Below, piece by piece: positions 45,643-52,799 of a stretch of 52,799 nt of DNA; position 1 is the first letter of the stretch, and every line of letters begins with the position of its first letter. This DNA is from an uncultured Oscillibacter sp. GTDB taxonomy: Bacteria; Bacillota; Clostridia; Oscillospirales; Oscillospiraceae. The stretch is taken from assembly GCA_910585385.1 (NCBI GenBank), contig CAJUDV010000013.1, forward strand, positions 1 to 52,799, given 5' to 3'. A program made the position numbers and the translations under genes. The notes below the pieces were generated by a model. The model saw nothing but the letters and a program-made list of their open reading frames with translations, was not told the origin of the DNA and searched no databases.

Positions 45643-47229
45643 TTACAGATTTGCCAGCACGTCCACCTGGCGCTGCAATTCCCCCACGATTTCCTGGTTT
45701 GTATCCATGCCGGCGGTGATGCCCGCCATGTCCTCCGCTAGAACGTGTGTGCTGCCGGTGACGCCGGTGACGCCGGTGACGGCGCCGTCCACCGCGCCGG
45801 AGATGCCGGAAATGGAGGCGGCGATCTCCGCCATGGCGGTGCGGAGGGCGTCTACCTGCCGGTTGAAATCCTCCATGGAGTGCTGAATATAGGCGGCGTC
45901 ATCCCGATACTGCCGCCCGGACTGGACAGACCGTTCCAGCTGCGTTAAAAGGGCCTGACCCAGATAGTCCGCCAACTCCCGGGCGTTGCTGGAGAGGTAG
46001 CTTACCGCGCTGGTGACTACGCCGCTGACCTCCTGGATGTGGCCGGCGGTCTCCGCGCAGGAGTCGGACAGCTGCCGGATCTCCCGGGCCACCACGGCAA
46101 AGCCCCGCCCCGCCTCGCCGGCCCGGGTGGCCTCGATGGAGGCGTTGATGGCGATGAGGTCCGTAGAGGAGGAGATGGAGAGGATGTCCTCGGTGAGGGT
46201 GGTGATCTGGTCTACGCTCCGGCTTTTTTCAATGGCCTGGTTGAGCAGGGACAGAATTTTCTCCGTCTTGGCCTGCACCGCCTCCATCTCCGCCTGGGAG
46301 AAGCGCTCCATCTCCTCCGCCCGGCTCCGCATCTGAACGGAATAGGCGGTGATAGCGGCGCACTCCTCCGCCATGCTGACAGCCTCGTCCTGGGTGCGGC
46401 CGGCGTTGGTGCTGATAGCGGCGGTGTTGCCGGCGATCTCCTCCAGGGCGGCGGAGAGCTGTTCCGTCAGGCCGGAGAGAGCCCGGGCGCTGCCGTTGGA
46501 GGTGCGGGTGCGCTTGCGCACGTCGCCCACCACGCCGCTAATGCGCTGGGAACTGCCCTGGAGCGTGCCCATGGCGTCCCGGATGGGGAGGATGACATAT
46601 TTCCGAATAATCCGCAGGGCCGCCCACACCAGAACGATACCGGCTATCAGCGTGGCGGCGCTGGTGACCAGAGAGGTGGCGTACACCAGGAACAGCCGGC
46701 CCCGGGCCAGTTCCGCCTGGGCGGAAACGGAGGCGGAGAGCGCGTCCAAACTCTGTTCGGCGGCCGCGCTCCGGGCGGAGACATCCCCATTTGCCATGGC
46801 GTAGGCCTCCTGCGTCTTGCTGTCGGCGCTGGCGCAGACCAGGGAGACCAGGGCGTGCTTGAAAGCGTCGTAGTCCTCCAGCAGGGCCCGGTAGACCGGT
46901 TCGTCCTTCTGCCCCACAAAGACCTTGTAGTCCGCGAGCTTTTCGTCCAGTGCCTCCTCCTCCGCCTTGATCTCCTGTACAAGGCGGATCATGGTGGCGT
47001 GGTCCGCCGCCACAATGTGGCTGAGAGCCAGACGGTGGATGTCCATCACAGAGCGGCGGATGTCCTCAAGTTTGGCCTCGCTGACCATGTACTCATCTAC
47101 AATAGTCCCCGCGTTGGCGTGGACATTGTTAATGCTGAACACCGCCAGGAGATTGGACAGCAGCGTGACAAGGCCCAGCAGGACGATGGGCAGAATCAGG
47201 CGCTGCTGCAGTGTGAGCTTTCCCTTCAT
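45643..47229 (-). CDS. Methyl-accepting chemotaxis protein (4HB sensor)
   Basis: A 528-residue receptor. TM1 about 11-33, an extracellular all-helical sensor (about 35-185) of four-helix-bundle type, TM2 about 187-212, linker, then the signalling domain (about 230-520) with the tip sequence STDLIAINASIEATRAGEAGRGFAVVAREIRQLSD (about 345-379). A run TGVTGVTG near the C-terminus comes from a 9-bp triplication in the gene. ATG 47229 has GGGAGGAA upstream. It starts 32 bases after the solute-binding lipoprotein gene, so the two are co-transcribed. The lipoprotein probably docks on the four-helix sensor, as maltose-binding protein does on Tar. Confidence 0.92.
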   Translation of the reverse strand: MKGKLTLQQRLILPIVLLGLVTLLSNLLAVFSINNVHANAGTIVDEYMVSEAKLEDIRRSVMDIHRLALSHIVAADHATMIRLVQEIKAEEEALDEKLADYKVFVGQKDEPVYRALLEDYDAFKHALVSLVCASADSKTQEAYAMANGDVSARSAAAEQSLDALSASVSAQAELARGRLFLVYATSLVTSAATLIAGIVLVWAALRIIRKYVILPIRDAMGTLQGSSQRISGVVGDVRKRTRTSNGSARALSGLTEQLSAALEEIAGNTAAISTNAGRTQDEAVSMAEECAAITAYSVQMRSRAEEMERFSQAEMEAVQAKTEKILSLLNQAIEKSRSVDQITTLTEDILSISSSTDLIAINASIEATRAGEAGRGFAVVAREIRQLSDSCAETAGHIQEVSGVVTSAVSYLSSNARELADYLGQALLTQLERSVQSGRQYRDDAAYIQHSMEDFNRQVDALRTAMAEIAASISGISGAVDGAVTGVTGVTGSTHVLAEDMAGITAGMDTNQEIVGELQRQVDVLANL

Positions 47230-47261
47230 ATGCGTTCCTCCCAAAGAGACGAGTTGATGCG

Positions 47262-48497
47262 TTACCGCGCTGTTATGCCCTCAACCATGCGGTCCAGCTG
47301 GGCCTGCAGGGACGCGCCGGAGGGATTCCCCAGGGCGCAGCTGCCGGCGAATTCTGATACAGGGTCCCAGAACTTGCCGCCTACCCGCTGGAGCTGCGAG
47401 AACTCCGACTGGGCCAGCAGCGCCGCGATGGCGGGGGAGGCCTGGACCTCCGGAGAGGCCGCGGCGCTGGTGTTGGCGGGTCCCTGACCCCGCAGTTGGA
47501 ACCGGAGGCGCTGGTTTTCCTCACTGGTGATCCACTCCGCCAGCCGGGCCGCCCAATCCGGGTGCTTGGAGTAGGCGTTGACGCCGATGAGCTTGCAGCC
47601 GGAGAAGGAGGCCATCTGGACCTGCTCGTCCCCGCAGGTGTAGGTGGGCAGCTTGGCGGCCCCGGTGTTGTCTCCCCAGACGTTCTGAATGGCCACCGCG
47701 TTCCACACGCCGCTGATGCCGGCTATAACGGTGCCGTTCCGGACGCCCTCCAGAAACTCCGTGTCCGTCCGGTTGGAGAAGGCGGGGCTGGCGGCGATGG
47801 ACAGCATGGCCTGGGCTACATCCACGCCGGTGATGGAGCCGTCGGCACTGTTCCAGGTACAGTAATTGGTAAGGCCGTCGTCGTTCAGGCCCACCTCCAG
47901 GCCGGTGTTGCCGAAGAAAGAGTACACGTACCAGGCGGAGGACCAGTCCATGGACACCAGGCGTCCGGCGTTTTCCGCCGCCGCCAGAATGCGGTCCAGG
48001 CTTTGTACGTCCTCCTCCGAGAAGTAGGCCTTATTATAATAGAGGAAGTAACCGTTGTCTGCCGTCAGGGGATAGGCGTAGAGGGTGCCGTTTACGCTGG
48101 CGGCCTCCACCGCCGCGGAGAGGCTGGAGGCTCGGATCTCATCCGCGCTTTCCACAGGGTCCAATCCGCCGGCGGCGGCCAGGGCGGACACCTGGTCGTC
48201 GGCAAAGGCGAATACGTCCGCCCCGCCCTCCAAGTCTCCCAGAAGAACGTCCTTGCAGTTGGACTCGCTTTGGGGGTGGTATGTAATGCGGAAGATGCCC
48301 TCGGCGGCGTAGCGGGACTGGAAGGAGGAGAAGATCTCCTGGAGGAGGGCCTCGTCCTCCTCCGCTCCCCAGACCGTCAGTTCCACGGTCTCTATGCCGC
48401 TTCCGCCGCTCTCCGGCGCCGCCGGTGCCTTTTTGCAGGCGGACAGGGAGAACAGCACCCCTAGAGACAAGAGCAGGAACAAATAGTGTTTCTTCAT
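47262..48497 (-). CDS. Orphan sugar-type solute-binding lipoprotein
   Basis: A 411-residue exported lipoprotein: signal about 1-20 with lipobox LSAC (Cys 21), then a family 1 extracellular solute-binding domain (LTVWGAEEDEALLQEIFSSF at the start, GYFLYYNKAYFSEEDV in the middle, EWITSEENQRLRFQLRGQGPANTSAA near the end), the layout of MalE-type proteins. No ABC permease or ATPase gene is near. The second gene of the operon is a chemoreceptor, which suggests the protein reports sugar (probably oligosaccharide) to chemotaxis rather than feeding import, or serves both through an unlinked transporter. Confidence 0.9.
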   Translation of the reverse strand: MKKHYLFLLLSLGVLFSLSACKKAPAAPESGGSGIETVELTVWGAEEDEALLQEIFSSFQSRYAAEGIFRITYHPQSESNCKDVLLGDLEGGADVFAFADDQVSALAAAGGLDPVESADEIRASSLSAAVEAASVNGTLYAYPLTADNGYFLYYNKAYFSEEDVQSLDRILAAAENAGRLVSMDWSSAWYVYSFFGNTGLEVGLNDDGLTNYCTWNSADGSITGVDVAQAMLSIAASPAFSNRTDTEFLEGVRNGTVIAGISGVWNAVAIQNVWGDNTGAAKLPTYTCGDEQVQMASFSGCKLIGVNAYSKHPDWAARLAEWITSEENQRLRFQLRGQGPANTSAAASPEVQASPAIAALLAQSEFSQLQRVGGKFWDPVSEFAGSCALGNPSGASLQAQLDRMVEGITAR

Positions 48498-48556
48498 AGC
48501 GCCAGGCTCCTTCTGTTGATTCTGGAAGCCGCGGGAACCGCGGCGGATTCAGGGAC

Positions 48557-48585
48557 ATTATACCATTCTTCTCCGCGCTTGGCAA
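48557..48585 (-). promoter_or_regulatory. Promoter of the lipoprotein-chemoreceptor operon
   Basis: Minus strand TTGCCA (48585-48580), 17-nt spacer, TATAAT (48562-48557). Confidence 0.75.
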
Positions 48586-48599
48586 CTGGGTTCACGGCC

Positions 48600-49010
48600 T
48601 CAGATCAGGATTCCCTCGCAGTGGTCGATCTCGTGCTGTATGATCTGCGCCGTCCAGCCGGTAAAGGTTTTGAGGCGGGTTTGAAACAGCTCGTTTTGGT
48701 AGCGTACTTTGATGGTCCGCCAGCGCCGGGCTTTCCGGGTGCCGGAGAGGGAGAGGCACCCCTCCTCCGCCTCATAGGGACCGGATTCTCCGATGATCTC
48801 CGGGTTGAACATCACCATGTCTCCGCCCTCGTCCTCAAATACGATGACGCGCCGGTTTATGCCGATCATGTTGGCCGCCATGCCGACGCAGTCCTCCCGG
48901 TGGGCCGCCAGGGTGTCCAGCAGATCCCGGGCTGTCTCCAGATCTTCCACGCCGGCGGGCTCCGCCCGCTGGGTCAGGCGGGAGGGATCTCTCACGATCT
49001 CCCGTACCAT
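48600..49010 (-). CDS. def: Peptide deformylase family protein with altered catalytic Gln
   Basis: A 136-residue deformylase-fold protein. Metal ligands are intact: Cys in EEGCLSLSG (about 88) and the HExxH in QHEIDHCEGI (about 128-132). The first motif, usually GxGxAAxQ, reads VGMAANMIG (about 42-50), so the conserved Gln that stabilises the transition state is Met. Clostridia and enterococci carry a known short subgroup with this AANMIG form; its activity is not clear to me. ATG 49010 gives the subgroup length, though its ribosome site is weak. A classical deformylase gene should exist elsewhere. Confidence 0.85.
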   Translation of the reverse strand: MVREIVRDPSRLTQRAEPAGVEDLETARDLLDTLAAHREDCVGMAANMIGINRRVIVFEDEGGDMVMFNPEIIGESGPYEAEEGCLSLSGTRKARRWRTIKVRYQNELFQTRLKTFTGWTAQIIQHEIDHCEGILI

Positions 49011-49185
49011 GTGTATCACTTCGCTTTCCCATCTCTGTGTGCCCGCTCTCCGGGCCCTGGAGTGATATTCAAAAGAAGACTCCAGAAACAGTTTACTCCA
49101 ATGGGGGCGGGATTTCAAGCTGAACCCGGCGGCCGCCGGTGGTATAATCAAAAAATTGGGTGCAAAGCGTTGGGAGGGGGACCCG

Positions 49186-49485
49186 ATGGGATTTCAGATA
49201 ACCGGCGCGGCGGTGCTGCTGGTGTTTTACGGGTGCTATTTTGGGAAGATGGCTGCCCAGAGGAAAAAGGGGATCAGGACCGATCAGATGGGCAGGGAAA
49301 AGACGGGTTCGGAGAGAGCCGTTGAGTTGGCGGTGAAGGCCGCCGTCTGGGGCGCGGCTGCCGCGGGGCGTAAAAATAACTGTGAGGGCAGGTTTCCGTC
49401 CTTGCGCCGGAGCTGGGATTGTGGTATACTGCCAAACTGTAAAGAATGGACAGGCGCGCCGCGCCTGCCGCAGATTTTCATATGA
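49186..49485 (+). pseudogene. Truncated isoprenylcysteine methyltransferase-like gene
   Basis: ATG 49186 follows GGGAGGGGG and opens a 99-codon frame. Residues about 1-52 (GFQITGAAVLLVFYGCYFGKMAAQRKKGI, then TDQMG and ELAVKAA) resemble the N-terminus of the isoprenylcysteine carboxyl methyltransferase family membrane proteins. After that the frame runs through AAAAGRKNN into the promoter of the next gene and loses all similarity; the catalytic C-terminal two thirds are missing. This looks like a 3'-deleted remnant. It may still be expressed as a one-TM peptide. Confidence 0.6.
49402..49430 (+). promoter_or_regulatory. Promoter of the PfkB-type kinase gene
   Basis: TTGCGC (49402-49407), 17-nt spacer, TATACT (49425-49430), lying inside the end of the truncated upstream frame. 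Confidence 0.65.
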
Positions 49486-49504
49486 CAGCTCTGAGGAGGC
49501 CGCT

Positions 49505-50443
49505 ATGACGGATATTACAACCATAGGCGAGATTTTGATCGATCTGACCCAGACCGGCGTGAACGGGGCCGGGATTCCCCAGTTTGACGCCAACCCCGGA
49601 GGGGCCCCGGCCAACGTGGCGGTGGCGGCCTCCCGGCTGGGGGCCAGGGCCGCCTTCTGGGGCAAGGCGGGGGAGGACGGCTTCGGCGCCTACCTGCGCC
49701 GGGTGCTGGAGGACAGCGGCGTGAACTGCGCCGGGCTCCTCACCGGCCGCCAGGCCACCACCATGGCCATCGTCTCCGTGGACGGCAGGGGGGAGCGGGA
49801 CTTCCGCTTCGTCCGGGGAGCCGACCAGGAGCTGGCGCCTCAGGAGGTGGACGAGGCCGCGGTGCTGGACAGTAAGATTCTCCACTTCGGCTCCGTGAGC
49901 CTGACGCCGGGACTGGCCCGCGACGCCACCATCTTTGCCGCCCGTACCGCCCACGAGAACGGCAGGGTGGTGAGCTACGACCCCAATTACCGTCCCGCTC
50001 TCTGGGCCAGCGAGGCGGACGCCGTGGAGTGGATGCGGGTTCCCCTGCCCCTGGTGGACATCATCAAGCTGGCGGAGGAGGAGCTGCCCCTGCTCACGGG
50101 GGTCTCCGACCCGGAGGCGGGCAGCGCCCTGCTGGCGGAGCAGGGCGTGAAGCTGGTGCTGGTGACCCTGGGGGGCGAGGGCGTGTTCTGCCGCTGGCAG
50201 GGCCAGACCTGGCGGCAGAGCGGCATTGCCGTAAAGGTGGCGGACACCAACGGCGCAGGGGACACCTTCCTGGGGGCCGTTCTCAGCCGGTTGTGCCGCC
50301 GGGGGCCGGAAAATCCCCTGGAGAACCTGACCCGGGCGGAGCTGGAGGACATTCTGGCCTTCGCCAACCGGGCGGCGGCCATTACCTGTTCCCGCAGCGG
50401 AGCCATTCCCGCCATGCCCACGCTGGCGGAGGTGGAGGCCTGA
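49505..50443 (+). CDS. PfkB family sugar kinase, fructokinase-like
   Basis: A 312-residue ribokinase-superfamily enzyme. GEILIDL at the N-terminus, PGGAPANVAVAASRLGARAAFWGKAGEDGFG (about 31-61, family signature 1), and DTNGAGDTFLGAVLS (about 248-262, signature 2 with the catalytic Asp and anion hole GAGD). The order of motifs and YDPNYRPALW fit fructokinases better than ribokinases. It phosphorylates a sugar, probably fructose, with ATP in the cytosol. ATG 49505 follows GAGGAGG. It is monocistronic, with its own promoter and the hairpin cluster downstream. Confidence 0.9.
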   Translation: MTDITTIGEILIDLTQTGVNGAGIPQFDANPGGAPANVAVAASRLGARAAFWGKAGEDGFGAYLRRVLEDSGVNCAGLLTGRQATTMAIVSVDGRGERDFRFVRGADQELAPQEVDEAAVLDSKILHFGSVSLTPGLARDATIFAARTAHENGRVVSYDPNYRPALWASEADAVEWMRVPLPLVDIIKLAEEELPLLTGVSDPEAGSALLAEQGVKLVLVTLGGEGVFCRWQGQTWRQSGIAVKVADTNGAGDTFLGAVLSRLCRRGPENPLENLTRAELEDILAFANRAAAITCSRSGAIPAMPTLAEVEA

Positions 50444-50485
50444 GAGGCCGGAGCGGCCGCAATGAAAGAGTAATCAAGTTTAGGG

Positions 50486-50547
50486 CCGCCCTTTTCAAAG
50501 GGCGGTGGGTCCAGGGCAAAGCCCTGGCGGGTTTGGGCGGAGCCCAA
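50486..50547. repeat. Three consecutive hairpins (REP-like cluster)
   Basis: CCGCCCTTT-TC-AAAGGGCGG (50486-50505), CCAGGGC-AAA-GCCCTGG (50511-50527), TTGGGC-GGA-GCCCAA (50533-50547). They follow the kinase gene without a T-run. Similar GGGTCCAGGG/GCCCTGG hairpin chains are frequent between genes in this bacterial group (from memory), so this is probably a dispersed palindromic repeat. Confidence 0.55.
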
Positions 50548-50570
50548 CGCTGGCTGCTCATTCTTTGTAT

Positions 50571-50602
50571 AAAAACGCGGAGCGCATTGCGCTCCGCGTT
50601 TT
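50571..50602. terminator. Bidirectional terminator
   Basis: A-run, CGCGGAGCGC, ATT loop, GCGCTCCGCG, T-run. It works on both strands between the kinase and DUF2812 genes. Confidence 0.88.
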
Positions 50603-50603
50603 G

Positions 50604-51974
50604 CTATGCCGTTTTCAGCCGTTCTCCCACCAGGGCCATCTGTTCCGGCGTCAGCTCCCGGTCCGGAGAGACGCTCACCAGCCGGTCCGGGAAGACCAGC
50701 AGCCAGTCATCCACGGCCTCGCCGCCTAAGCGCTTCCGGTAGGCTGCCTCCGCGCCCCAGGGGGCGGCGGGGACCGCCTCCCAGGCGATCTCGCCGAACA
50801 CCTCGCTTTCTCCGGGGGCCAGGGCGTCCTCCAGCACCAGGGGATACAGCCAGCGCAGGGGGATGGTGATTTCATAGTTGAGATGGCTCCGTTCCTCTCC
50901 CTCCCGGACTGTCTCCCGACAGCTGCGCCGGGAGACCAGAATGGAGCCCCGGTCATACTCGTACCGCCGGGTGTGGCTGTACGCCTCCCCGGTGAGGTCG
51001 GAGACCGTGAGGGGCAGGTCCATGGGGCTCGTGTCCCATGTCTCCTCCAAATAGAGGTATGTCTCGCCCGTTTCCCTGCTGAACCAGCCGCCCTTGATGG
51101 CGGCGATGTTCAGTCCGCCCACCAGCACGACGGCCAGCACCACGTCCGCCAGCAGGGTGAGGGCGAGATTCAGCCCAAAAGAGGCCTTCATCCGCCGCAG
51201 CAGGGCGGTGATCTTTCGCAGCAGGAGAATCATCAGGCAGATGATGAGCATGTGGAGCGCGAAGTAGACGGCGGGACCCGGCAGACCATGGACCAGATAG
51301 GTCAGCAGATACAGCGCCGTCCAGAGGATCAAAAAGGCATAGCTCACCCTGTTGACCCACCGGATGTCCCCGGGGTCGGCGCAGGGGCCGCCCTGGGCCA
51401 CGGATTTGGCGGAGCGCCGGTACCAGAGCCCGTAGTGCGCCAGAGTGATCAGCAGGACCACGGCCAGCAGCAGCCACAGAGGGCCGATAAGCAGACCGGT
51501 ATTGCTCTCCAGAATGTGAAGCGGGTCCACAATCAGCGTGCGGACAAACAGCCCCAGCATCACCAGAGAAAACAGCAGACAAAGGATATTGGCCGGCAGA
51601 AAGTTCCGCTTCATAGACCGGTGGACGGCCTCCAGCCGGAGGGCCTCCTCCGTCTCCAGGGGGACGGGGTTCTCCGCCTCGGAGCAGTAGATCTGCATCT
51701 GGAACCAGTCCGCCACCTTTTTCCACCCGGCGGCGGCGCACAGCTCCTCCAACGTCTGCTGCTGCTCTGTGGGGCCTGGGTTGAACTGGGAGACGTTCTG
51801 GATGTAAGCCACGGCATAATGGACTTTGGCCGGCTCCGCCCGGCGGTATTTCCACAGCCAGGCGCCGACGCTTTCCAGACGCCATCCCCTGGCGGCCATG
51901 GCGGAGAGGTGTTCCTCCACGCGCTTGTAGCCGTAGAGGTACAGAGTTTCTAAGCGGTATTTTGTGTCCCTCAT
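50604..51974 (-). CDS. DUF2812 membrane protein
   Basis: A 456-residue protein. The N-terminal DUF2812 domain (about 1-110: LEALYLY-type TKYRLETLYLYGYKRVEEHLSAMAARGWRLESVG, then the YHP/YAVAYIQ strand) is followed by about five TMs (123-145, 160-182, 210-230, 240-260, 275-295) and an extracytoplasmic tail of about 150 residues. DUF2812 proteins are nearly always controlled by a PadR repressor in the same operon, as here (4-base overlap). Function unknown; the pairing suggests a membrane protein induced by an envelope or drug signal. Confidence 0.85.
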   Translation of the reverse strand: MRDTKYRLETLYLYGYKRVEEHLSAMAARGWRLESVGAWLWKYRRAEPAKVHYAVAYIQNVSQFNPGPTEQQQTLEELCAAAGWKKVADWFQMQIYCSEAENPVPLETEEALRLEAVHRSMKRNFLPANILCLLFSLVMLGLFVRTLIVDPLHILESNTGLLIGPLWLLLAVVLLITLAHYGLWYRRSAKSVAQGGPCADPGDIRWVNRVSYAFLILWTALYLLTYLVHGLPGPAVYFALHMLIICLMILLLRKITALLRRMKASFGLNLALTLLADVVLAVVLVGGLNIAAIKGGWFSRETGETYLYLEETWDTSPMDLPLTVSDLTGEAYSHTRRYEYDRGSILVSRRSCRETVREGEERSHLNYEITIPLRWLYPLVLEDALAPGESEVFGEIAWEAVPAAPWGAEAAYRKRLGGEAVDDWLLVFPDRLVSVSPDRELTPEQMALVGERLKTA

Positions 51975-52297
51975 TCAATGGTCCTCCTCTCGTCCATACA
52001 GGACTCATAGTCCGCCGTCAGGATCTGGAGGCGGCGGTACTCCTCCTCCAAGGCTTTCCGCCCCTCCTCCGTGATGAGGTAGCTGCGCTTCCGCCCCTCC
52101 ACCCGGGTCTCCCGGATCATCCCCGCCTGGAGAAAACTGTCCAGCAGGCTGTACAGCGTCCCCGGTCCCACGCTGACCCGGCCGGAGGTCAGCTGACGCA
52201 CCCGCTCCATCACATCCGTGCCGCAGCACTCCTGCCGGAGACACAGCAGCGTGTAGAACATCTGCTCCGTCAGGGTCTGAAATTTTATTCGGGCCAT
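51971..52297 (-). CDS. PadR family transcriptional regulator
   Basis: A 108-residue winged-helix repressor: LTEQMFYTLLCLRQECCGTDVMERV (helices 1-2), SGRVSVGPGTLYSLLDSFLQAGMI (recognition helix, GTLYxxLxxL signature, about 41-60), then the wing EGRKRSYLITEEGRKALEEE. It is the short subfamily-1 type ending in a dimerising helix. Two copies of TATCGAATATCG lie in its promoter, so it should repress its own operon. AAGGGGTG precedes the ATG. Confidence 0.92.
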   Translation of the reverse strand: MARIKFQTLTEQMFYTLLCLRQECCGTDVMERVRQLTSGRVSVGPGTLYSLLDSFLQAGMIRETRVEGRKRSYLITEEGRKALEEEYRRLQILTADYESCMDERRTIE

Positions 52298-52312
52298 GGC
52301 CGCACCCCTTAA

Positions 52313-52358
52313 TATCGAATATCGTTATTTCATACTCTCAGTATATTATCGAATATCG
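52313..52358 (-). promoter_or_regulatory. Twin PadR operator
   Basis: TATCGAATATCG occurs at 52313-52324 and again at 52347-52358, 34 bp apart. One copy fills the -35/-10 spacer and the other sits in the untranslated leader next to the ribosome site. Confidence 0.65.
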
Positions 52359-52368
52359 ACATTGTCAA
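52340..52368 (-). promoter_or_regulatory. Promoter of the padR-DUF2812 operon
   Basis: Minus strand TTGACA (52368-52363), 17-nt spacer, TATACT (52345-52340). The spacer contains an operator copy. Confidence 0.8.
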
Positions 52369-52395
52369 GAAAAATTTTGGTTCCGGGCTTTTTTC

Positions 52396-52424
52396 TTGTC
52401 TTTCGGGAAACATTGTAGTATACT
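52396..52424 (+). promoter_or_regulatory. Promoter of the TSCPD gene
   Basis: TTGTCT (52396-52401), 17-nt spacer, TATACT (52419-52424), 34 bases before the ATG. Confidence 0.65.
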
Positions 52425-52458
52425 ATTTAAGATAAATTTGAAAAAAGAGGGATTTGAC

Positions 52459-52713
52459 ATGACGTATTCATTTCGCCCCCGGGGCATCTGCGCCCAGGAG
52501 ATCATCGTGGATATAGACGAGCTGGGCGTGATCCAGGATCTCCGGATCGTGGGCGGCTGCGACGGAAACCACAAGGGCCTGGCCGCCCTGGTGAAGGGTA
52601 TGCGGGCCCAGGAGGCCATGGAGCGGCTCAAGGGCATCTCCTGCGGGCCCCGACCCACCTCCTGCCCGGACCAGCTGGCCCAGGGCCTGGAGAAGATCCT
52701 GGCCAAGGGCTGA
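52459..52713 (+). CDS. TSCPD domain protein (TIGR03905 type)
   Basis: An 84-residue protein matching the small TSCPD family: FRPRGICAQEIIVDID at the start, IVGGCDGNHKGLAALVKGM (about 31-49), and the naming motif TSCPDQLAQGL (about 69-79). The domain also forms the C-terminus of class II ribonucleotide reductase NrdJ, where it helps cysteine or zinc chemistry; the free form has no assigned role. ATG 52459 is chosen over a longer frame that starts inside the promoter. Confidence 0.88.
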   Translation: MTYSFRPRGICAQEIIVDIDELGVIQDLRIVGGCDGNHKGLAALVKGMRAQEAMERLKGISCGPRPTSCPDQLAQGLEKILAKG

Positions 52714-52738
52714 GCGCCCGAAGAGCAGGAGAGCGGCC

Positions 52739-52799
52739 ATGAAGATCGTATTGGTCATCGACCAGTTTGACGACGCCAACAACGGCACCACCATCAGCG
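52739..52799 (+). CDS. Start of a glycosyltransferase family 4-like protein (runs off the window)
   Basis: Only 20 codons are visible (MKIVLVIDQFDDANNGTT). This opening is typical of GT4 enzymes of Gram-positives that glycosylate diacylglycerol, whose first strand is followed by a glycine-rich acceptor loop. AGCAGGAGAG supplies the ribosome site. The assignment rests on the N-terminus alone. Confidence 0.5.
   Translation, partial: MKIVLVIDQFDDANNGTTIS

Noticed and set aside
45753..45780. Tandem 9-bp repeat (GCCGGTGAC units)
   Set aside because: In-frame inside the chemoreceptor gene, giving TGVTGVTG in a flexible C-terminal part. Likely simple slippage without regulatory meaning.
1..52799. 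tRNA, rRNA, CRISPR array, prophage or transposase genes
   Set aside because: None could be recognised. The only mobile-looking sequences are the ORF-less 165-bp repeats.

Overview
The window reads as chromosomal DNA of a GC-rich, spore-forming anaerobic clostridium, most like the Oscillospiraceae (Flavonifractor/Oscillibacter-type gut bacteria). The reasons are Firmicutes-type Shine-Dalgarno sequences and SigA promoters, spo0A and a SpoIVB-type protease, a murE with the diaminopimelate-recognition DNPR motif, an RsiV-type anti-sigma factor, chemoreceptors and a two-gene SufCB system. No rRNA, tRNA, CRISPR array, phage module or transposase gene was seen. The taxonomic placement is inference.

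Layout. 1-75: start of an unidentified gene. 110-468: a compact locus with convergent promoters and terminators around a 27-residue hydrophobic peptide, which looks like a type I toxin-antitoxin module. 468-740: remnant DNA. 748-1320: flavodoxin behind a 19-nt-spacer MerR-type promoter. 1627-8434: chemoreceptor, then a lipoprotein (solute-binding domain fused to a 5'-nucleotidase C-terminal-like domain) with a large hybrid histidine kinase. 8421-11152: acetyltransferase, small protein, and a three-gene run ending in a membrane-anchored nuclease and a DnaQ-type exonuclease. 11256-15625: TetR regulator with a MacAB-like export system. 15882-17279: SigV/RsiV-like pair. 17470-19133: minimal SufCB. 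19364-21888: ferritin-like, DUF2461, HD-domain and membrane proteins. 21936-23985: fakA and asp23 (minus strand). 24202-25790: rsmD, coaD and a coiled-coil protein.

26218-39611 is the division and cell wall cluster: mraZ, rsmH, ftsL, PBP, murE, mraY, ftsW, murG, murA, ftsQ, ftsZ. murF, murD and murC are absent and murA is present. A LexA-box match and a textbook MraZ box lie upstream of mraZ. 40124-43218 holds a spoIVB-like gene and spo0A, separated by a Nudix gene and a small membrane-protein gene. 43404-45418: a membrane-anchored HTH/zinc-ribbon protein, a small membrane protein and a NagD-like phosphatase. 45643-48497 (minus): an orphan solute-binding lipoprotein with a chemoreceptor. 48600-52799: peptide deformylase variant, truncated methyltransferase, sugar kinase, DUF2812/PadR pair, TSCPD protein and the start of a glycosyltransferase.

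Two themes recur. First, solute-binding lipoproteins sit next to sensors (hybrid kinase or chemoreceptor) with no transporter permease, which suggests binding proteins used for sensing. Second, three copies of a 165-166 bp palindromic element with TA at its ends (15673, 39609, 45416) are present, two of them starting exactly at the stop codon of a gene.
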